Shown in pieces: positions 56,701-64,000 of a DNA stretch of 64,000 nucleotides. The DNA is taken from the NCBI GenBank assembly GCA_030077755.1, contig JAQJZZ010000021.1, forward strand, positions 806,001 through 870,000. The letters are read 5' to 3'. The notes below the pieces were generated by a model. It ran no database searches, was not told the origin of the DNA, and saw only the letters and a list, made by a program, of their open reading frames with translations. Made by a program: the position numbers and the translations under genes. This DNA is from Filosporella fistucella (Eukaryota > Ascomycota > Leotiomycetes > Helotiales). How positions within the stretch are numbered: the stretch's first letter is position 1; every line of letters starts with the position of its first letter.

Positions 56701-59700
56701 CTCAGTTGGAACTTCCAGCTGGCTTCAGTATCATAGGCTCATTCGACGGCATTTCCACGAAGCTAGGAGAATTCATTGAGTTCACCAAAGTCGGACTACG
56801 GATCACAGTCGATCAACAGGTTGAGGACGTACCTACTTATCGCAAATTCCATACCTTCAGCTATGATTTCTTCGGGAATGCACACATGAATCTTCCTGGT
56901 TCCGTCACTCCTCTTGATGTGGAGTTTTCGTTGAGCAAGATAGATACATTGATCAATCTTACCATGCATGTGGAGAAAGATTTGTGGGAGAATGTATTTG
57001 GTATCAATGGACTCAATCTGAGTGAAGTCGTTTTTTCCGCCCAGTTCGATGACACTCATCTCGCAGACAGTCTAGCTTTTGACCTGACAGCCATGATGCA
57101 GAAAGGCGAAGAAATGATAAGTTTGGAAGGATATTTTTCAAAGGGTAAATTTCCCCACTTATAGACCAACGAAATACTAATATAGATAGATGATTGGGCA
57201 TTTGATGCTGAGATCGATTACCTGGACCTCGAAGGTATATCTCAGATGTTCGATAAAGTTCTAGGTGGCGCACTTCCCGAGTTCGACCACGAACTTATCA
57301 TGGAGATGATGCTTCTGCACGTCGACTCTACTGGAATCAGCTTCACAGGAAACGTCATCATTGATGATCTTGAGTCACTTGAAGGAAGCATCGAAGTCAG
57401 TCCTCAGGGCATGAATCTCGCTGGCAAGATTGGGAATGTGCAATGGGAAGATGTGCTTATTAAAGAAGCTTCATTTGAAGTGTTCATCAGCCCTCAAGGC
57501 AAATCCAAGCGACCCATTCAATTCGGTATTAAAGGCGTTGTTGATTTCAGTGGTGTCGAGATTTCCAGCACTCTCTATATCGACAAAAAGCCCGGCAAAG
57601 CATTGGTCTGGACCGTATATGGAGAATACGATGCTACTATTTCCGCAGGAAATCTCGCCTCAGAACTTAAGGGCACATTCTTGGATTTCCCGATGAGCCA
57701 TGTTGCTTTGATTGCTGGCAATGCTAATCAGCCAGCTGATGGATTTCAGAATAAGTATAATTATCCTATCGTCAAAGGTAAGGGATCGCCCGCTGGAAAT
57801 CCTTATAACTTCGAGGCTGATAATGTAGGCATCTCACTTCTTGCGCAGATCAAGAGTATCGACGCTCTTAATCAGCTAACTAGAGTAAACATGGATGGCT
57901 TGATCTTAAAGGTTGCCATTGTGGCTGGTGCTGGGATGGAGTTTGGCATCGTGTTGCCAATGGACAAGGCTGTAAACCTCACTCCACCTCGCCATACCAA
58001 TTGATTGCTAATATTATAGATTTCTTTCGGACCCAATGTCACCTCTGGGCCCATTTCTGTCGCTATCGAGATTGCGAAACCTCCTTCGCTGATGATCAGC
58101 GCTGGATTGAATGTTACTGTTGCAGGGCAGAATACTCCTCTCGTCTTCAAAATGACTTTGGAGGCCAGTCTTTTCAATGCATCCGCTACAGCGTAAGCGT
58201 TCCCTTTATTGTAGGTGTTACTATTGCTGACTAGGGGTAGGCAAATGCTTGGGTACTGGGAGAATCCACTAGGTGTTGGGAAGAACATCAAGATTGGACC
58301 TAACATGGCACTTGAAGCGGGGATCACATATGCTGTAAGTCGTAACCCCGGTTATAAATACCTTTCTGACAATTGTAGACTTTCTTGACGACTGGCACTC
58401 CCACCAAACTTGCCATCAGTGGCGGTCTTGCCATCGGAAAAACAGAAGCACAGGTGGCATTACTGCTGGGTACTAACCCCACTGAAGAGCTCATCAGTGC
58501 CAGTCTTGCACATTTGACATTAGGAGACCTTATCAAATTTGCATCAGACGTCACAGGAGAATCAATTCCTGTCCCAGATGAAAGCACAATGTTCTTTGAG
58601 CAAGTCCAGATGTACATCTCGACTGGTGTATCAATTGGTGCTGTCTCATACCCTGTTGGTGCATCATTTTCGGGCGCTATGCAACTGTTTGGTAAGAAGG
58701 CTACTGTCTCTGCTAAAATCGAAAATGGTATCAAGATTGCCGGTTCATTTGATGGCTTTAATCTTGGACCTCTAGCAATCAAAGGAGCCACAACCCCACG
58801 GGCTCAGCTGGCGATGGAACTCTCAGTGAAGAAGCAAAACTTTCTGATCGATGGTGGAACATTTCTCGTTGGGACAGGTGCATCGATTCATCTCGAGGTT
58901 CAGCTCATGCCAAAACCAGTATTTGAATTCATCATCACCACGGCTTTCACGGAATTATTACCTTTCACCATTGATGGCAAGATGATCGGAGTATTCAGCA
59001 AAACAGAGGACCTGGACTTCCAGCTCCATGCCTTACTTGAGCAAAAGATCTTGACTTACCTAGTCTCGCAAGCTAACCTGCAGCTTGTGACTGCGCAAAA
59101 GGCTGCGAAAGAGGGATTTGAGAATACTAGCAAGCAATTGGATCAGGCCGAGGCATCTTTCAAGCAGGCAGTCGCAAAAGCTCAAGGTGATTTGGCGAAG
59201 GCGCAAGTAGCTTGGAATGCGAAATCTGCCGCTGCTCAGCACAATATCGATGAAGTGATACAATCTACGCAAGCTGGGCAGAAGAAAATGCAAGCAGATC
59301 TCGGGAATGCAACAGCTGCTTATGAAGCTAAAGTTAATGCTGCTCAGAAGTCATTGGAGCAAACGAGGGCGAACGCCGCTGCTGCTATTCAAAGCGCTCA
59401 AGCCAATCTAGCAGGCGTAACGGCGAAGGTCAACACCGGCGTCGAAGCTCAGAAGAAACAAGTGGCAGAGGCTAAGCAGAGCATGGACTCTAAGTTTGGT
59501 GATGCTTTGAAGAGCATACAAGGCGCGCAGGATAGTGTGCAGAAAGCTCAAGGTAAGTTTCATTGCACGTTGAGGACCGAGTATGGCTAATATTTCAGAT
59601 GCATTGAATGCTGCGAACCAGAACGTAGCTCAAGCACAAACAGATCTTGATCATGCATCTGTCTTCGGAAAAGCAGCTAAGGTAAATACTGATATATTAA

Positions 59701-60482
59701 TTCATATATGCGTCTTGCTAATTTGTCCATTTTAGGCCGCGTCCCTCGCCGCAGCCAAAACGGCTCAAGTCGCCAAACAGGCCAGTTTCGCAACTGCCCA
59801 AGGTGCTCTTAACGCTGCAGAAGCAATAGTAAATGGAGCCGGCTACCAAGCTGCGGCCGGAACTCTGAAAGCCTACCAAGCAAGTCTCGACGCCGCTGTC
59901 GCAGCAGCACCTGGTCTCATCAGCGCCGCTCAATCTACTCTTGACGCCACAATCATCGCTCAGAACGCCGCCGTAGCAACTGCTACTTCTGCACTGGAAC
60001 AAACAAAAACAGCAAGCAATGAAGCCACAGCTCTAAAAGCCGCAAACATGGCTTTAGAAGCCTACAACAAAACCCAAGATGCTCTCCTTGCTTCCGCTAA
60101 GTCCGCTATGTCTGCGCTGCAATCCTCAGTTGAATTCTCCGTTTTCTCCGCCGCTCAGAAATCCCTCGATTTCGCTACTTCTAACACAAAAGATCTGGAT
60201 ATCGCACGCCATGCGCTCGACGTTGCGAAAGCGACGGAGGATAAGGCTTTGTCTGCTACGAAGTGGATGGTTGATCACGCGGGTAACTTCTTCAATATTG
60301 AGAAGGTGGAGTTGACTGGGACGCTGAAGGGACTTTGTGAGAAGGCTGAGCCGATGAAGGCACATGTTGTGGGGATTGTGGGGGATAAGAGAATTGATAC
60401 GGTGGTGGACTATTCGATTGGGAGGACGCCGGATCTGATTAAGGGTTTGTTTGAGCATATGTGGAGGATCTTGACAAGTTAG
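53739..60482 (+). CDS. Very large modular protein of unknown family, 2047 aa, 12 exons
   Basis: Exons: 53739-54419, 54469-54502, 54615-55027, 55078-55176, 55228-55331, 55385-57144, 57190-57971, 58020-58192, 58241-58334, 58379-59552, 59599-59681, 59736-60482; every junction keeps frame and the sum is 6144 nt. Residues 1-240 are polar (DWIAAYPGIYDITGKRELLW); 240-376 contain a Pro/Ala/Lys-rich linker; about 700-1600 is beta-rich and internally repetitive: FVLSGDLQLFG (about 763) resembles ASFSGAMQLFG (about 1475), and FSIIGSFDGIS (about 894) resembles IKIAGSFDGFN (about 1499). From about 1605 to 1960 it is an alanine/glutamine-rich coiled-coil-like helix (QAEASFKQAVAKAQGDLAKA). No signal peptide, membrane segment or catalytic motif is visible. 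Two possible acceptors (58234, 58240) before exon 9 both preserve frame. I do not recognise the family. Confidence 0.8.
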
Positions 60483-60975
60483 AAGGTGTGGCGTTTGGGA
60501 CGAAGCTTGAAGTGTTTGTGTCTGGGAGGCTGGTATTTTTGAATTATTGGGTAATGTATCTAGGATTTACTTTAATAGTTGTACTTGAGTAGCTGGAGTA
60601 ATTTTCCTATCAATTTCGCATCTCACTTGGCCGGAAAAAAAAAAAAAAAAAAATTTTAAAAAAAAAAAAACTCCCTTCTTTGAAGAATGTCTACTTTTAA
60701 AGTGTGTCGACTTAATATCCATCATTATGCAGCGAAAATTCTAGAGTCTAGACTTGCATAAAGCGGCAAAGTGGCTTGTAACGCTCGTCTGGTGTCTGAT
60801 CAGTTAGAGGTCAAATTCTCGAATGGAGGCGCCTAATGTGTTCCATCATCAGGATAAACCTAGATGAGTAGCGAAGTCTTACTGAACCTTAGATGTTATT
60901 CTCTATAGTGTTACCTTTGTACACAACATCTCAAATATCACATTTGAGCACTATCGCTGAATATAGCTATGTACA
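60483..60975. other. Intergenic region with poly-A tract and tRNA-like fossil
   Basis: 3' flank of the large gene. It contains an A19-TTTT-A13 tract at 60635-60670 and a tRNA-like stretch at 60757-60832. The promoter of the small membrane protein at 60976 must be in the last 150 bases. Confidence 0.4.
60635..60670. repeat. Adenine homopolymer tract
   Basis: A run of 19 adenines, four thymines and 13 further adenines. It may be a retroposition poly-A remnant given the neighbouring tRNA-like sequence, or a simple slippage tract. Confidence 0.95.
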
Positions 60976-61561
60976 ATGGACCCTATCAGTGTTACTGGGG
61001 GAATTCTTGGTACTATCATAGGAGTAATCCAGATTGTTTCCACCGGTGACTCAAGTTGCTATTACTGCGTTGTCTTTGCCATATCTGAGCCATACCTATT
61101 AAGTGGTTGGAGCATGCTTCATTATAAATTTGGTTTCAGGCGCCTTGTCTGTTTTCGTTACAATGCTTCTACAGAGCAATATAGGTAGCCTCTACGAAGC
61201 ACGCAGTATACGAGCTTGGTTATATAGCAACGGTACCTACACGGATGCAAAGAGCTTGAAGGCACTCGAAAACATTTTTCGGCAAGAATCTGATAAATCT
61301 GCAATGGATATGAGTCATATAGATATTGAATCTGTACATGCCTACTTCGGAAGGGACGATGCCGCGCAGCGGGGTATCGGCGCTGTGTCATTCTTCTCAG
61401 CTCTCATACTCGAAATTCCGGAGTCAATGATCAACATGGCCCTCGGGTCTTTCTTGATAGGTCTAGCTGTCTATTTCGGATTCATTTGGACTCGTGACTT
61501 AGATACTAACGCAGGACCTGGCGACCTCTTTTTCAAGTGCCATTATGACAAAATCAGATGA
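60976..61561 (+). CDS. Small multi-pass membrane protein with fungal NLR-style N-terminus, 175 aa
   Basis: Two exons, 60976-61045 and 61104-61561, with a 58-nt intron (GTGACT...TTAAG) in phase 1; splicing joins the start to the long second frame and gives one membrane protein. The N-terminus MDPISVTGGILGTIIGVIQI is the kind of start seen in fungal HeLo-like/NLR-associated and related proteins. Two hydrophobic segments lie at about 5-45, a polar loop with an N-glycosylation-like NGT follows at about residue 70, and a third hydrophobic segment lies at about 125-160 (MINMALGSFLIGLAVYFGFI). No known domain. It sits between the 2047-aa gene and a DUF3433 gene; functional connection is unproven. 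Start ATG has the CAATGG context. Confidence 0.65.
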
Positions 61562-63104
61562 CTGCTGAATTGATTTCGCAGTGTGCGTCAAATTTAGATA
61601 TTTGAGCTTTTCTCTGAGAGGAGAGAAATGGATGCTAGAGTGGAATATCTTATAATAGAACTAGGTAGTACATGATAAGTCTCGTGCTACATACATGTAT
61701 AGTACGTGCCACCTCTTTTCTCGACCGAGGCTAGAATGCAAACATTGTCTAAATATGTTAAGATTAACGATTTGTGCATAATGATGGCGGAACAGATCTG
61801 AAAACAACAACGAGCGCTGATCTCAGCTATATCTTGCCCCGCGTTGTCCATGTACCAAGATCCAAGATGCTGAGTAGAGCTGAAGTGTGTTGTATGAAGC
61901 TTTAGTGGTACCCTGTACAACTCTAGACTAAATTTTAGACACATGCTGGCACTTGCTAAAATTTCCAGGTTCTTGGTAACACAGCCCCTGCTTGCGAAGT
62001 GGATTGATCCCGAGGTCAATATCCATACGAATAATCTTGGCATCGCAACACATCTACAGACATAGATAAACCTAATGAACCAGCATTTGAAGACCACAAA
62101 GAAGCGACTCTCGGTCGACGAGGATGACAGATTCAAATAATTTAACATAGTCTCTAAAACTTCGAGCCTCTCTGAAAAGGAGAAGACGGCCCCGGCACTA
62201 CTGTAAAATGACTGCTATACTGCTTGCTCATTTATGACCATTTCCAATCGTCGGAGGGACCTTATTCCCGCATAAATCCTCTCACGGTATGAATGCTCAA
62301 TTGCAATCTAAGCGCCTCATCTGATTATAACTTCTCTCCAGCGCTGTCAATCTGGAACTGGAAATTCGTTTCGTTCCTCAAACATTTTCACATCGCCAAC
62401 CACTCTAACAGCAACTTATTACCACTTACATTCCTTCACACACTATCTACAACGTTCCAGTCTATCAATTAAGTAACATACTGAAGCCGTATTTATCAGA
62501 CTTGAGTTACATTATTCAAAAGCTCACCATCCTAATAGTGAGGTCTTGGTCGTTATGCCGAGTCCACTAAGCGAGTGGAGAAGGGGGGAACACGCTGCAG
62601 CAGCCGAGGTTTGTTGATAGGGTGCTAAAGGATCATGTCCGTCCACCAATTACGAGCCATTAAGTTCGTGCTGCGAGACATCATGTTGTTGCACCTGCTA
62701 TTTCAGCATCGAAAACTACCGTATCGGCCGGGTTTAAATATATCATTTAGACGTTGTCAAGTCAGATAGAGAGGTAAAAGGAAAGAAGTAGGAGTAAGGC
62801 GTACGAGTACTGGAAAATCTTATTGAGTGGCTGCATTGGTAAACCCCATCTCTTTATCCTTTTTGTTATTTTGATGTGATTCAAATGCTATAAATGCCGA
62901 CGAGTTATATCGCTTTGTAAGTTGAGGGGCTTGTAACCAGTAGTTCAAGCAGACTATATGACTTGTGAGAATCCTTAGAATTTGAAACGAGGTCCAACAA
63001 GGAAATTAAGAGCAGCCCACGAGATGGAGTCGGTTACAAGATATGTAGCCAAATGTATTGATTTCTCCCTTAACATGATATATATACATCCAAGCATCCT
63101 CTTG
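61562..63104. other. Intergenic region, no supported gene
   Basis: A 153-codon minus-strand ORF (61687-62148) is not supported. The right half is AT-rich in places, with no motif. Confidence 0.35.
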
Positions 63105-64000
63105 CTACGAAATTCTTGCCTCTGAAGCAGGCATGGAGCCCCCAGAAACTAGTGTTCCACTTTTAGATGCATCGCTCAAACTTTCCCTTGCAGATTGCAA
63201 GTACACCATTTGAATCCCATACACAGCTTCACTATTCGCATTTTTAGTTCTCATCCAGCCCATCCTGAACGCTACATTTCTCTCTAATAACCCCGCTTTT
63301 TTCGCAATCTCATTGACGTCGATAGTATCATCGTCGTTTATATCACATCTAGAAAGCATTTCCAATATATTAGAATCAGCAAGCAAACTCGCTACAGCCG
63401 CGATACTGCATGGGTTCTTAGGGATGATTTTACGAGTGTCCATTAAGATAGCAGCGAGTATCGCGCAGAGTAGCATAGCAGCCAGTAAACCTTCCAGTAT
63501 TCTGGTAGAGGTAGCGTCTTGCATGACACGAAGGCGATTGAGATCCGTGATGTTCGCAAGTAGTGGGGGTCCTAACTTCGTGGAATTTGTGGAGATGATT
63601 CGAGTATAGTTACTGAACTGCTGGGCTCGGATCATTTTGTGCACATGAATGATCCGGTCGATTACATCCTGTTCGTGAGCTGGGTCATTGAGGAACTCGA
63701 TTGGAATGCCACCGAGTCCGACGACTGCGGCTGCCCAGAACGTGTCAATTTCATTGTCCCCCACCGTGACGTTTGGTAGATATGCATAGCGGTATTCGAT
63801 GGGAGGAAGGACCGCATTATACGGGGTCGCGCTCGGTTCGTCGGGCGTAGGGCCGTAGTTCTTATCTAAGGTGAGGCCTGGGTAAAGAAGTGTGGTGTTG
63901 ACGTTGACAGTCTCGACGGTCTCATTGCATCCAAGAAATCCAATGTGCTGAACCGTGTCACGACCAAGTTTACCCCACATGAATGTAAAATTTGAACATA
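63105..64000 (-). CDS. DUF3433-type fungal membrane protein, C-terminal part (5' end off right edge)
   Basis: The open frame runs into the right edge without a stop (codons upstream of ATG 63980 remain open: CSNFTFMWGKLGRD), so the true start is outside the window and the ATG at 63980 is internal. The visible part begins in an extracytoplasmic region with many N-x-S/T sites (NVNTTLLYPG, NYTRIISTNSTK), then a membrane segment (EGLLAAMLLCAILAAILMDT), then the hallmark RKIIPKNPCSIAAVASLLAD of DUF3433 (PF11915) proteins and a cytosolic tail ending PASEARIS. Members are large, multi-pass, mould-specific proteins of unknown function. Stop codon at 63105-63107. Confidence 0.8.
   Translation of the reverse strand, partial: CSNFTFMWGKLGRDTVQHIGFLGCNETVETVNVNTTLLYPGLTLDKNYGPTPDEPSATPYNAVLPPIEYRYAYLPNVTVGDNEIDTFWAAAVVGLGGIPIEFLNDPAHEQDVIDRIIHVHKMIRAQQFSNYTRIISTNSTKLGPPLLANITDLNRLRVMQDATSTRILEGLLAAMLLCAILAAILMDTRKIIPKNPCSIAAVASLLADSNILEMLSRCDINDDDTIDVNEIAKKAGLLERNVAFRMGWMRTKNANSEAVYGIQMVYLQSARESLSDASKSGTLVSGGSMPASEARIS

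Noticed and set aside
61687..62148. 153-codon minus-strand frame
   Set aside because: It has an ATG, but its Cys/Leu/Phe-rich composition is typical of AT-rich non-coding DNA and there is no motif.

Overview
This is a stretch of nuclear chromosome from a filamentous ascomycete (Pezizomycotina). Evidence: introns are short (43-58 nt in most cases) with GTATGT/GTAAGT-type donors, CTAAC/CTAAT-like branch sites and AG acceptors; start contexts are CAAAATG-like; genes are monocistronic on both strands; and several families are characteristic of moulds (a HeLo-NACHT-ankyrin NLR, a DUF3433 membrane protein, an AzgA purine permease, a Mae1-like malate transporter, a fungal METTL24-like protein, an EasG-like NmrA protein). 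Moderate GC content and the family mix would suit Leotiomycetes/Helotiales, but that is inference. Exon structures were spliced by hand from the sequence, and frames were checked by requiring total exon length divisible by three. There is no operon, CRISPR array, rRNA or intact tRNA.

Layout. 1-550: 5' part of a CPA2 cation/proton antiporter running off the left edge (- strand). 2199-2444: small membrane-anchored coiled-coil protein. 2815-4307: FAD-dependent oxidoreductase. 5448-6693: METTL24-like methyltransferase-domain gene whose N-terminus looks frameshifted. 8429-9952: Mae1/SLAC1 dicarboxylate transporter. 12023-13026: EasG-like NmrA reductase. 16325-18785: secreted multi-module polysaccharide deacetylase. 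21410-23114: hypothetical protein with an F-box/2EXR-like motif. 23792-24164: soluble cytochrome b5. 24469-25422: WW-domain protein. 25612-25836: small secreted protein. 27064-28254: arabinose-5-phosphate-isomerase-like SIS protein. 32355-32546: 63-aa tail-anchored-type protein. 34802-38552: 1219-aa NLR. 39786-40751: repeat-rich hydrophilin. 45437-47731: disordered protein fused to a degenerate methyltransferase-like domain. 49071-51144: AzgA purine permease with a GC-AG intron. 53739-60482: a 12-exon gene for a 2047-aa modular protein I cannot assign to a family. 60976-61561: small multi-pass membrane protein. 63105-64000: C-terminal part of a DUF3433 protein running off the right edge.

The left two thirds are mainly ordinary metabolic and transport genes separated by long intergenic stretches. 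From about 34 kb the window becomes more accessory in character: an NLR whose stop codon lies inside an inverted repeat, an AT-rich relic island, two broken genes (an F-box/2EXR-like one at 42.6-43.6 kb and an ankyrin fragment at 52.9-53.1 kb), a diverged tandem repeat of about 126 bp, a tRNA-like fossil, and the large unassigned gene next to a small membrane protein and a DUF3433 protein. The best candidate for something undescribed is the 2047-aa protein: a basic/proline-rich N-terminal third, repeated beta-rich modules in the middle, and a long alanine-rich helical tail.
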